A DNA stretch of 64,000 nt from Isoptericola peretonis. GTDB lineage: Bacteria; Actinomycetota; Actinomycetes; Actinomycetales; Cellulomonadaceae. Shown here piece after piece: positions 1 to 7,302 of the stretch; position 1 is the stretch's first letter; each line of letters opens with the position of its first letter. Under the pieces are notes generated by a model that was not told the origin of the DNA, did no database searches, and saw only the letters and a list, made by a program, of their open reading frames with translations. The stretch is from assembly GCA_023241745.1 (NCBI GenBank), contig JALQCY010000003.1, positions 372,001 through 436,000 on the forward strand, read 5' to 3'. Both the position numbers and the translations under genes were made by a program.

Positions 1-16
1 TCTGACGAGGCCGCCA

Positions 17-92
17 GGGGCCATGGCGCAATTGGTAGCGCACCTGCTTTGCAAGCAGGGGGTTAGGGGTTCGAGTCCCCTTGGCTCCACCA
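17..92 (+). tRNA. tRNA-Ala (UGC)
   Basis: A complete cloverleaf can be folded. The acceptor stem GGGGCCA pairs with TGGCTCC, the anticodon arm CCTGC/GCAGG holds the loop TTTGCAA with anticodon TGC, and the T arm contains GGTTCGAGTCC. The discriminator A is at 89 and an encoded CCA follows at 90-92. A tRNA-Ala at the left end of the pknB/crgA neighbourhood is usual in actinobacteria. Confidence 0.96.
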
Positions 93-237
93 CGTCCGAC
101 TGACCCCGCACGCCGACGGTGTGCGGGGTCTTGTCGTCCTCCCGTCACCGGGTCGCGACCCGGGTTGCCGCCGCACCGCCGCGCGCACCGTGGGTGGTGG
201 TCGGCGACCGGCCGGTCGTCGCGACGAGGGAGTCATC

Positions 238-615
238 ATGACGCTGTACCTGTTGTCCGTCCCGCACGACTCCGCGACGGAGCCCACGATGACGTCGATG
301 GACCCGGCGGAGCTCGAGGCCGTGTTCGCTGCCGTGGGGGCCTTCAACGAGGCCTTGACCGCTGCGGGCGCCCTGCGCTTCGCCGGCGGCCTCCACCCGC
401 CGAGCACGGCCAGGACGATCGACGCCTCGGGAGGGACGACCGGCGTGGAGCCGGGCCCGTTCGTGGAGGCGCCCGAGTACCTGGGCGGTCTGTGGGTGAT
501 CGATGCGGACGACGAGGAGGCCGCGCTCGTGTGGGTACCCGCGCTGCCGAGGCCCTGCAGGGACGGGTCGAGGTCCGCGCGTTCCAGGACGCGCCGGGCG
601 CCTGCCCCTCTCCCG
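238..615 (+). pseudogene. YCII-domain (DGPF) protein, frameshifted
   Basis: From ATG 238 (weak GA-rich ribosome binding site just upstream) the frame encodes a YCII-related protein: MTLYLLSVP start, a long middle helix region, then the family-typical stretch YLGGLWVIDADDEEAAL. At about 530-540 the similarity jumps to another frame, where GTRAAEALQGRVEVRAF gives the expected C-terminal helix and final strand. Neither frame has a stop nearby; both run into sequence antisense to the next gene. YCII proteins are small (about 110-130 aa) dimeric ferredoxin-like folds, some with peroxidase-like or dehydrochlorinase-like activity, and in actinobacteria they often sit beside ECF sigma factors. Here the gene looks broken by a single indel; a sequencing error cannot be excluded. 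The right boundary is approximate. Confidence 0.7.
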
Positions 616-634
616 GGGACTGGCACGCGACGGC

Positions 635-665
635 GAAGGCCCCCGTCCGGTGGACGGGGGCCTTC
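635..665. terminator. Bidirectional hairpin terminator
   Basis: A perfect 14-bp stem (635-648 with 652-665) closes a 3-nt loop. It lies between the plus-strand YCII relic and the end of the minus-strand gene at 699, where it can serve both. There is no long T tract, as is common in high-GC actinobacteria. Confidence 0.7.
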
Positions 666-698
666 GGGCGAGGTGCGGTGCCGGCTCGACTGCGGAGG

Positions 699-1712
699 TC
701 AGGCCTTGTCGCCCTCGCCTGCCTCCTTCGCGGCGTCGGTCGCGTCGCCGGCAGCGTCCTCCGCCTTGCGGGGGGTGGACCGGGTGCGGTTGGTGGCCTT
801 CTTCGCGGCGTCGGACGCCTTGTCCTTCGCCTTGTCCACAGCCTCGGAGACCTTCCCGCCGACGTCCTCGCCGAGCTCCGCGGCCTTCTCGCCCACGCGC
901 TCGGCCGCCTCGCGGCCCTTGGCGACGGCGTGGCCGGCGGCCTCGCCTGCCTTCTCGGCGGCGTCGCCGACGACGTGGCGTGCGTCGCGTGCGGCCCCGT
1001 CGTAGTCCGGGCGCGGCTGCTGCTCCCACGGCTCGGCCCAGGGATCGTTCTGCGGCTGGGCCCGGCGCCAGAAGGCGTAGCCCGCCACACCGGCACCGAC
1101 GAGCGCCAGCAGCCAGAGGAGGCCCTTGCCCTTGCCGCCGGACTTCTCCGCCTGCTTGGCTGCCTTCTCGGCGGCTGCCTGGGCCCTGGTGGCGTCCTTC
1201 GCGGCCTTCTTGGCCGCCTTCTTGCCCGCCCGGCCCGCCTTCTCGGCGACGTCCCGCGCCGCGTCGGCGGCGGCCACGCCCGCCGCACCGGCAGCGGCGC
1301 CCGCGCGGGTCGCGGCCTCGTTGAAGGCGGCGACGACGCGGGGCAGGTAGTCGTCGACGATCTTGTCGTGCGCGGTGTCGACGAGGGGGCCGGCCTTGTC
1401 CGCCGCCTTCTCGACCCGGGGGGCCGCGGCGAGCACGCTCTCACGCCACGCCTTCTCCGCCCGTGGGGTCAACCATTCGAGGAACGTCTCGACGCGGGGC
1501 TCCGCCCAGTCCTTCGCCTGGGTGGCCGCGCCCTTGGCACCGCCGGCGGCCCGGGCACCGACGTCGACCAGCACGGCGGCGGCCTCGGTCGCGGAACCCT
1601 TGAGCTTCTCGGTGTCGAGCTCGTTCACGGCTGAACTCACCTTCGCGGTGATCTTCTCGTTGAGGTCCTTGGCACTGTCCTTGACGCTGTCGCTCACGTT
1701 CTTTCGCACCAT
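699..1712 (-). CDS. Ala/Lys-rich amphipathic membrane protein (LEA/histone-like composition)
   Basis: 337 aa starting MVRKNVSDSVKDSAKD. The sequence is dominated by Ala, Lys, Glu and Asp in 11-residue-like amphipathic helical repeats (AKDKASDAAKKA, AEKAGEAAGHAVAKG), resembling LEA/apolipoprotein-like helices. A single hydrophobic segment (LLWLLALVGAGVAGYAF) lies about two thirds along and is followed by WRR, so this is probably a one-pass membrane protein with two long charged helical arms. The acidic tryptophan patch after the membrane segment (NDPWAEPWEQQ) is similar to actinobacterial DUF-type proteins encoded next to ppiA near the origin. Function is unknown; a cell-envelope or nucleoid-associated scaffold is only a guess. 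It is divergent from ppiA, sharing a 93-bp intergenic region. Confidence 0.85.
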   Translation of the reverse strand: MVRKNVSDSVKDSAKDLNEKITAKVSSAVNELDTEKLKGSATEAAAVLVDVGARAAGGAKGAATQAKDWAEPRVETFLEWLTPRAEKAWRESVLAAAPRVEKAADKAGPLVDTAHDKIVDDYLPRVVAAFNEAATRAGAAAGAAGVAAADAARDVAEKAGRAGKKAAKKAAKDATRAQAAAEKAAKQAEKSGGKGKGLLWLLALVGAGVAGYAFWRRAQPQNDPWAEPWEQQPRPDYDGAARDARHVVGDAAEKAGEAAGHAVAKGREAAERVGEKAAELGEDVGGKVSEAVDKAKDKASDAAKKATNRTRSTPRKAEDAAGDATDAAKEAGEGDKA

Positions 1713-1805
1713 GGACCCACTGTGCCACCGGCGGCCGCAGGCCGCAGCGGTACGCGCGGGCCGCGTCGTGAGGGACCGGGAGAGGGAGGGTGAGAGGATG
1801 AGGGC

Positions 1806-2345
1806 ATGTTCGCAACCCTCCACACCTCCGCCGGTGACATCCGCATCGAGCTGCTGCCGAACCACGCGCCCAAGACCGTCGCGAACTTCGTCGGCCTGGC
1901 CCAGGGCACCACGACGTGGACGGACCCGGCCACGGGCGCCGAGCGCAACGACCCCCTGTACGACGGCGTGATCTTCCACCGCGTCATCGACAACTTCATG
2001 ATCCAGGGCGGGGACCCGCTGGGCACCGGCACCGGCGGCCCGGGTTACACGTTCGACGACGAGATCCACCCGGAGCTCGCCTTCGACGGCAAGTACATCC
2101 TCGCGATGGCGAACGCGGGCAAGCGCCGCAACCCGGTCACGGGCGCCGTCGAGGGCACCAACGGCTCGCAGTTCTTCATCACGACCGCCGCCACCCCGTG
2201 GCTCAACGGCAAGCACACCATCTTCGGCAAGGTGGCCGACGACGAGTCGCGCGCCGTCGTGGACGCCATCGGCGACACCCCGACCCGCCCCGGCGACCGC
2301 CCCGTCCAGGACATCGTCATCAACAGCGTCACCATCGAGGACTGA
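1806..2345 (+). CDS. ppiA: Peptidyl-prolyl cis-trans isomerase, cyclophilin type
   Basis: 179 aa. It catalyses cis-trans isomerisation of X-Pro bonds and so assists protein folding. Cyclophilin signatures are clear: FHRVIDNFMIQGGDP contains the catalytic Arg and the FxxQGGD motif, and GTNGSQFFITT is the second active-site strand. A WLNGKHTIFG segment completes the fold. There is no signal peptide, so it is cytoplasmic. The length matches the single-domain actinobacterial PpiA. ATG at 1806 starts right at the family N-terminus (MFATLHTSAGDIRIELL). It is followed by a large inverted repeat and a rhomboid gene, the common order near the actinobacterial origin. Confidence 0.97.
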   Translation: MFATLHTSAGDIRIELLPNHAPKTVANFVGLAQGTTTWTDPATGAERNDPLYDGVIFHRVIDNFMIQGGDPLGTGTGGPGYTFDDEIHPELAFDGKYILAMANAGKRRNPVTGAVEGTNGSQFFITTAATPWLNGKHTIFGKVADDESRAVVDAIGDTPTRPGDRPVQDIVINSVTIED

Positions 2346-2369
2346 CCGAGGCCGACAGGCATCAGGTCA

Positions 2370-2473
2370 CGCGGTCGGGGTCAAGGCTCTCGGCGCGGTC
2401 GTTCCCTCCCGAGGTGGAGCGCCCCCTGGGGCGCGTGAACGCGACCGTGCCGAGAGCCTTGACCCCGACCGCG
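2370..2473 (+). repeat. 32-bp inverted repeat with 40-nt loop
   Basis: Left arm 2370-2401 and right arm 2442-2473 are reverse complements except for one position (2395 against 2448), which would be a G-U pair in plus-strand RNA, so the RNA stem is effectively continuous over 32 bp. The core shared block is GGTCAAGGCTCTCGGC. It begins 25 bp after the ppiA stop and ends 24 bp before the likely rhomboid start. It may terminate or attenuate ppiA transcription; no U tract follows. Confidence 0.85.
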
Positions 2474-2497
2474 CCACCAGAACCGGAGGGCCGACCC

Positions 2498-3370
2498 ATC
2501 TCGACACCGTCTTCCCCGCAGTACGGGCAGCCCGCCGGGCCGCCTCCGGTGTGCCCGCGGCACCCGGACCGCGTCTCGTACGTGCGCTGCCAGCGGTGCG
2601 GCCGGCCGACGTGCCCGGAGTGCCAGCGGCCCGCGCCCGTCGGGATCCAGTGCGTCGACTGCGTCAAGGAAGCGTCGCGCACGGTGCCGAGCGTGCGGAC
2701 GATGTTCGGCGGCACGGTGCGCGGCGGACGGCCGGTCGTCACGCTGACGATCATCGCTCTGTGCGCGGTGAGCTGGGTGCTGCAGCTCGTCACCGGGGGC
2801 GAGTGGACGCAGCGCTGGGCGTTCGCGCCCTCCGTCGGCCTGGACGAGCCGTGGCGGTTCCTCACCGCGGCGTTCCTGCACTCGACGAGCCCGCTGCACA
2901 TCCTGTTCAACATGTACGCGCTGTGGCTCGTGGGGCCGTTCCTGGAGCAGGCCTTCGGCCGCGCCCGGTTCGTCGCGCTCTACGTGCTGTCCGCGGTCGG
3001 GGGGTCGGTGGGCTACCTGCTGCTCGCGACGCCGACGATCGACGGCGGCTGGAACTCGGCCGTGGTCGGAGCGTCTGGGGCCGTCTTCGGCCTCTTCGGA
3101 GCGATCATCCCGGCGCTGCGCCGCATGGGCCGTAACGCCACCCAGATCGTCGTCCTCATCGCCATCAACATGGCGATCCCGTTCCTGTTCCCGGGCATCG
3201 CCTGGCAGGCGCACCTGGGCGGCCTGGTCGTCGGGCTCGCGATGGGTGCCGGCTTCGCCGCGGCGCCGCGCGAGCGTCAGGCGCTGGTGGCGTGGGCACT
3301 GCCCACCGCCGTCGCCGTCGTGCTGCTGGGCGCGACGCTGTGGAAGTACGCGTCCGTCGGGTGGCTGTAG
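2498..3370 (+). CDS. Rhomboid-family intramembrane serine protease
   Basis: 290 aa from ATC 2498. An N-terminal zinc-ribbon-like segment has CPRH, CQRCGRPTC, CPEC and CVDC cysteines. Six or seven membrane helices follow with the rhomboid catalytic features: LHILFNMYAL (oxyanion-side His/Asn), GASGAVFG (nucleophile Ser) and the last-helix His in HLGG. It cleaves membrane-spanning substrates in the cytoplasmic membrane; substrates are unknown. Start choice: GGAGGG at 2485-2490 lies 7 nt before ATC, and the peptide after it (STPSSPQYGQP) matches the usual N-terminus of actinobacterial homologues, which is preceded by Met. In-frame GTGs at 2414, 2435 and 2447 are the only canonical alternatives; 2447 lies inside the right arm of the inverted repeat, 2435 in its loop. 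Confidence 0.93.
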   Translation: MSTPSSPQYGQPAGPPPVCPRHPDRVSYVRCQRCGRPTCPECQRPAPVGIQCVDCVKEASRTVPSVRTMFGGTVRGGRPVVTLTIIALCAVSWVLQLVTGGEWTQRWAFAPSVGLDEPWRFLTAAFLHSTSPLHILFNMYALWLVGPFLEQAFGRARFVALYVLSAVGGSVGYLLLATPTIDGGWNSAVVGASGAVFGLFGAIIPALRRMGRNATQIVVLIAINMAIPFLFPGIAWQAHLGGLVVGLAMGAGFAAAPRERQALVAWALPTAVAVVLLGATLWKYASVGWL

Positions 3371-3388
3371 GCGGCGTCGCCCACAGGG

Positions 3389-3419
3389 TTTTCCACAGGT
3401 GTGGAACGAACTACACAGG
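3389..3419. other. TTTTCCACA-type dyad in convergent gap
   Basis: Between the convergent rhomboid and crgA genes, TTCCACA-GG-TGTGGAA (3391-3406) forms a 7-bp dyad, followed by a further ACACAGGTGGAA element. TTTTCCACA is one base from the DnaA-box consensus TTATCCACA. It could be a DnaA-binding site close to the origin or simply part of a terminator. Confidence 0.35.
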
Positions 3420-3428
3420 TGGAAGTCG

Positions 3429-3686
3429 TCAGCGCCAACGCGTCGTGAGGGCGAAGCCCGCGATGATCAGCACGAAGCCGACGGCGAGGTTCCAGCCCTC
3501 GAGCGCGGGGATCGGCAGGCCCATCCCGGGAGCCGTCAGGTAGTACAGGACGATCCAGGCCAGCCCGAGGAGCATGAGCGTCAGCATCACCGGCACGAGC
3601 CAGCGGGGGTTGCCCTGCGGCTTCGCGGGGGCGGCGGCCTGCTCGACCGGTGCGCTCTTCTTCTTGCGGGGCTTCGACTCGGGCAC
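3429..3686 (-). CDS. crgA: Cell division protein CrgA
   Basis: 85 aa with the family architecture: a short basic cytoplasmic N-terminus (MPESKPRKKK), a Pro-rich linker ending NPRWLVP, a first membrane helix, the conserved loop with LPIPALEGWNLAVGF, and a second membrane helix ending TTRWR. CrgA is a small actinobacterial inhibitor/scaffold of FtsZ-ring assembly that interacts with penicillin-binding proteins and FtsQ-type divisome proteins. It is convergent with the rhomboid gene and divergent from DUF881, its standard location. Confidence 0.97.
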   Translation of the reverse strand: MPESKPRKKKSAPVEQAAAPAKPQGNPRWLVPVMLTLMLLGLAWIVLYYLTAPGMGLPIPALEGWNLAVGFVLIIAGFALTTRWR

Positions 3687-3820
3687 GGGGTGGGCTCCTG
3701 TCCGGACGGTCTGGGAAGGCGGCCGCAGGCCGGATGCCCGCCACCGCCGGTGATTCTGTCGACTAGCGTAGTCGTCAGCAGGCCTGAGAAGGACAGCCCG
3801 AGAGACGTGGGGTGTGCGCG

Positions 3821-4552
3821 ATGAACCGTCGACTGCGCGCGAGCGTGACCGTCGCGTGCGTGCTGGCCGCGTCCGGGCTCCTGTTCACGGCCAGCGCGCA
3901 GCTCGCCGACACCAAGGACGGGCGTGACCCCCAGGACCTGGCCGAGCTCGTCACGACCGAGTCCGACCGGGTCGCCGACCTGACCGAGCGCATGAACGCG
4001 CTCGAGGCAGAGATCGACGACCTCGGCGAGCAGGTGGGCACGGACCTGCCGACCCGCGGCGTCGAGCTCGCGTCGAAGGAGTCGGTGGTGACGGGGGCGC
4101 GCGCGGTCACCGGCCCCGGAGTCCGCGTGGCGCTCGACGACGCCCCGGCGTCCAGCCAGTCCATCCCGGGCGTGCGGCCCGACGACCTCGTGGTGCACCA
4201 GCAGGATGTCCAGCACGTGATCAACGCCTTGTGGGCGGGCGGCGCCGAGGCCATGACGTTGCAGGGCGAGCGCGTCACCGCGACGTCGGCGTTCCGCTGC
4301 TCCGGCAACATCCTGCTGCTGCACGGCAAGGTCTTCAGCCCGCCGTACGTCATCGAGGCCGTCGGCGACCCGACCGCGCTGCGGTCGTCCCTCGACGCCG
4401 ACCCGGGCATCGCGATCTACAAGGACTACGTCGACTGGGTGGCGCTCGGCTGGTCCGTCAAGGAGTCGGACGACCTGGATCTGCCCGCCTACACCGGCAG
4501 CTCCGAGATGAAGTACGCGACGGTCCCCGCCGGCACGGACGTGTTCTCGTGA
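3821..4552 (+). CDS. DUF881 family protein
   Basis: 243 aa. An N-terminal membrane anchor (about residues 8-26) is followed by a heptad-rich coiled coil (DRVADLTERMNALEAEIDDL) and the DUF881 domain with VTGPGVRVALDDAP, VVHQQDVQHVINALW and the cysteine-containing FRCSGNILLLHG. DUF881 proteins are extracytoplasmic, encoded beside crgA and pknB in actinobacteria; a role in division or wall synthesis is suspected, not shown. ATG 3821 was chosen; GTG 3812 (adding MCA) is an in-frame alternative with GAGAG upstream. The stop overlaps a possible GTG of the next gene. The class E sortase often found at this point in relatives is absent. Confidence 0.9.
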   Translation: MNRRLRASVTVACVLAASGLLFTASAQLADTKDGRDPQDLAELVTTESDRVADLTERMNALEAEIDDLGEQVGTDLPTRGVELASKESVVTGARAVTGPGVRVALDDAPASSQSIPGVRPDDLVVHQQDVQHVINALWAGGAEAMTLQGERVTATSAFRCSGNILLLHGKVFSPPYVIEAVGDPTALRSSLDADPGIAIYKDYVDWVALGWSVKESDDLDLPAYTGSSEMKYATVPAGTDVFS

Positions 4553-4581
4553 CCGGTTCGATCACCACCAGGAGCTCCTCG

Positions 4582-5253
4582 ATGACCAGCACCTCCCCCG
4601 CGCCCCGCATCCTCGTGGTCGACAACTACGACTCGTTCGTCTACACGATCGTCGGCTATCTCGACCAGCTCGGGGCGCGCACCGTCGTCGTGCGCAACGA
4701 CGCCGTCCCCGAGCCCGACGCCGAGGGCGTCTTCCACGATGCCGACGGCGCCCCCTTCGACGGCGTGCTCGTCTCCCCCGGCCCGGGCACGCCCAAGGAG
4801 GCGGGCTCGTCGGAGGACGTGATCCGCGCCTGCGCGCGCTCCCGCACGCCCATGCTCGGGGTGTGCCTGGGCCACCAGGCCCTCGCCGAGGTGTACGGCG
4901 CCACCGTGGCGCACGCCCCGGAGCTCATGCACGGCAAGACCAGCCTCGTGGAGCACGACGGCGACGGCGTGCTCGACGGTCTCGGGTCGCCGTTCACGGC
5001 CACGCGCTACCACTCACTCGCAGTGCTCCCCGACAGCGTCCCCGCCGAGCTCGAGGTGACCGGCACGACCGCCAGCGGAGTCGTCATGGGCCTGCAGCAC
5101 CGCGAGCTGCCGCTGCACGGCGTGCAGTTCCACCCGGAGTCGGTGCTCACCGAGGGCGGGCACCGGCTGCTCGCCAACTGGCTCGCCGTGTGCGGCGACG
5201 CCGGCGCCGTGGAGCGCTCGCGCGGCATGGCTCCGCTGGTCCACCAGGGCTGA
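4582..5253 (+). CDS. pabA: Glutamine amidotransferase, anthranilate/aminodeoxychorismate synthase component II
   Basis: 223 aa class-I glutamine amidotransferase. It supplies ammonia from glutamine to the chorismate-using partner (PabB or TrpE) for folate or tryptophan synthesis. The catalytic nucleophile is in GVCLGHQ and the His-Glu pair is in VQFHPESV; ILVVDNYDSFVYT is the TrpG/PabA N-terminus. AGGAG lies 7 nt before ATG 4582, better than the upstream GTG 4549 that overlaps the DUF881 stop. A copy of trpG/pabA between the DUF881/sortase genes and pknB is a standard feature of this locus. Sequence alone does not tell PabA from TrpG, and no partner gene is in the window. Confidence 0.92.
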   Translation: MTSTSPAPRILVVDNYDSFVYTIVGYLDQLGARTVVVRNDAVPEPDAEGVFHDADGAPFDGVLVSPGPGTPKEAGSSEDVIRACARSRTPMLGVCLGHQALAEVYGATVAHAPELMHGKTSLVEHDGDGVLDGLGSPFTATRYHSLAVLPDSVPAELEVTGTTASGVVMGLQHRELPLHGVQFHPESVLTEGGHRLLANWLAVCGDAGAVERSRGMAPLVHQG

Positions 5254-5286
5254 CCCTCCGGGCGGCGGAGGTGGCCGCCCGAAGGG
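5254..5286. terminator. Bidirectional hairpin terminator
   Basis: CCCT-C-CGGGCGGC pairs with GCCGCCCG-A-AGGG around a 7-nt loop, giving 12 paired positions and one mismatch. It sits in the 39-bp gap between the convergent pabA and pknB ends. Confidence 0.65.
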
Positions 5287-5292
5287 TCGCTG

Positions 5293-7302
5293 TCAGTCGC
5301 CGCCGAGGATGCCCAGCGGGTCCCCGGGCTCCCCCTCCTCCGTCGGCGTGCCGGTCGGAGTCGGCTCCTCGTCGCCCGGCGGGTCGTCGGCCTCGGGGCC
5401 GCTCGACACCATGACGGCGACGTTCGACCCGACCTCGGCCTCGCCGCCCTCGGGGTCCTGGGCGATCACGAAGCCGTTCGGCACGTCGTCCGACGGCTCG
5501 TAGGCGATCTGCGGGGTGAGGCTCGCGTCGGCGATGGCCGCCTGGGCCTCGGCGGCCGACTTCCCCACGACGTTCGGCACCGTCGTCATCTCGGGGGCCT
5601 TCTCCTTGGCGATGACGAGGTCGACCTTGCTGCCCTGGGGGACGTTGCCCGCCTGGGGGCTCTGGCGGATCACCGTGCCCGGCTTCTCGTCGCTCTCCTC
5701 GGTGCTCGTGGAGAAGCTCAGATCGAGGCCGGTCAGCGTGTCCTCGGCGCCCTGCTGCGACTTGCCCACGAGGTTCGGCAGCTCGACGCGGCCGTCCGAG
5801 ACCACGATGTCGACCGGAGAGCCCTCGCTCACCGCCTTGCCCTCCGCGGGCGACGACTCGATGACCCGGCCCTCGTCGACGTCCTTGCTGTGCGCCTGGG
5901 ACACGTCGCCGAGGGTGAGGTTCGCCTCCTCGAGCTCTTCCCTGGCCTCGTCCTCCGTCATGCCTGCGAGGTCCGGGACGCCGATGGTGTCCGGTCCGGC
6001 GGAGAAGGTCACGGTGACGGTGGAGCCCTGCTCGACCTCGGTGCCGCCCGGCGGTGTCTGGCCGAGGTACGTGTTCTCCGGCTCGGTGGACTCGGTGTCG
6101 GTCTCCTGCTTGTAGACCAGGCCCAGCCGGGTGATCTCGTCCTCTGCCTCGGCCGGGGTGATGCTCGACGAGAGCGTGGGGACGGTCACCGCCTGCGCCT
6201 GCTGGGAGTTGACGATGATGAGGGTGATGATCGTGGCCAGCGCGACCGCGCCGATCGCGATCAGCGTCCACATGAGGCCCTTGCGGCTCTTCTTCTCGTC
6301 CCCCGGCGGCTCCTCGCCTGCCGGGGCCAGGACGCCGGTGGTGCCCCACTGCGAGCCCGCCGGGTCCATCACCTGGGTGGCGCTGCCCTGGCCCATGACC
6401 GCCGTCGCCGCGGCGGCGCCGACCAGCGGCGCGGTGACGTCGCCGCCGCGCAGCGCGCTCTCGAGGTCGGCACGGAACTCCGCGGCCGTCGAGTAGCGGG
6501 CGTCGCGGTCCTTCGTGAGGGCCTTGAGCACGATCCGGTCGAGCACCTCGGGCACGTCGGAGGCCAGCTCGCTGGGCCGCTGCGGCGCCTGCCCGACGTG
6601 CTGGTAGGCCACGGCCACCGGGGAGTCGCCCATGAACGGCGGCCGACCGGTGAGCAGCTCGAACAGCACGCAGCCGGTGGAGTACAGGTCGCTGCGGGTG
6701 TCGACGGTCTCGCCGCGGGCCTGCTCGGGCGACAGGTACTGGGCCGTGCCGATGACGGCGTGGGTCTGCGTCATCGTGGCCGCCGAGTCCGCCATGGCGC
6801 GGGCGATGCCGAAGTCCATCACCTTGACCGCACCCGTGGGCGTGATCATCACGTTGGCCGGCTTGATGTCGCGGTGCACGATGCCGGCCTGGTGCGAGTA
6901 CTCGAGCGCGCTGAGGATGCCCGCCGTGATCTCCACGGCCTCCTCGATGGGCACGGCGGCGCCGTCCTGGAGGATGTCGCGGACGGTGTGGCCCTCGACG
7001 TACTCCATGACGATGAACGGCACGTGCACGGACGCGCCCTGCGTGTCCGTGTGGGTGTCCTCGCCCGTGTCGTACACGGCGACGATGGCGGGGTGGTTCA
7101 GGGCGGCCGCGGACTGGGCCTCCCTGCGGAACCTCGCCAGGAAGGACGGGTCGCGGGCGAGGTCGGACCGCAGCACCTTGATCGCGACGGTGCGACCGAG
7201 ACGCGTGTCGTGCCCGATGTGTACCTCGGCCATGCCGCCGCGGCCGATGAGCTCACCGACCTCGTACCGGCCGGCGAGTACCCGGGGCGTGTTGTCCACC
7301 AC
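5293..7302 (-). CDS. pknB: Serine/threonine protein kinase PknB with four PASTA domains
   Basis: 669 aa. The N-terminal kinase domain is complete: Gly loop GRGGMAEVH, ATP Lys42, catalytic HRDIKPAN at 143-150, DFG at 163-165, activation loop with Thr-rich TMTQTH, and APE-equivalent SPEQ. A disordered juxtamembrane linker is followed by one membrane helix (about 340-362) and four extracellular PASTA domains that bind muropeptides or lipid II, then a Pro/Glu-rich tail. It senses cell-wall state and phosphorylates division and wall-synthesis proteins. GTG 7302 directly abuts the pknA stop (TGA at 7305-7303), so the two are translationally coupled. It is the last gene of a seven-gene operon and ends at a hairpin terminator. 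Confidence 0.97.
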   Translation of the reverse strand: MVDNTPRVLAGRYEVGELIGRGGMAEVHIGHDTRLGRTVAIKVLRSDLARDPSFLARFRREAQSAAALNHPAIVAVYDTGEDTHTDTQGASVHVPFIVMEYVEGHTVRDILQDGAAVPIEEAVEITAGILSALEYSHQAGIVHRDIKPANVMITPTGAVKVMDFGIARAMADSAATMTQTHAVIGTAQYLSPEQARGETVDTRSDLYSTGCVLFELLTGRPPFMGDSPVAVAYQHVGQAPQRPSELASDVPEVLDRIVLKALTKDRDARYSTAAEFRADLESALRGGDVTAPLVGAAAATAVMGQGSATQVMDPAGSQWGTTGVLAPAGEEPPGDEKKSRKGLMWTLIAIGAVALATIITLIIVNSQQAQAVTVPTLSSSITPAEAEDEITRLGLVYKQETDTESTEPENTYLGQTPPGGTEVEQGSTVTVTFSAGPDTIGVPDLAGMTEDEAREELEEANLTLGDVSQAHSKDVDEGRVIESSPAEGKAVSEGSPVDIVVSDGRVELPNLVGKSQQGAEDTLTGLDLSFSTSTEESDEKPGTVIRQSPQAGNVPQGSKVDLVIAKEKAPEMTTVPNVVGKSAAEAQAAIADASLTPQIAYEPSDDVPNGFVIAQDPEGGEAEVGSNVAVMVSSGPEADDPPGDEEPTPTGTPTEEGEPGDPLGILGGD

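Noticed and set aside
81..1634. Very long plus-strand open frames over the first 1.6 kb
   Set aside because: They are codon-bias shadows of the minus-strand Ala/Lys-rich gene; no domain or start signal.
3389..3419. Replication origin
   Set aside because: Only one imperfect DnaA-box dyad, no AT-rich region and no dnaA/dnaN nearby.
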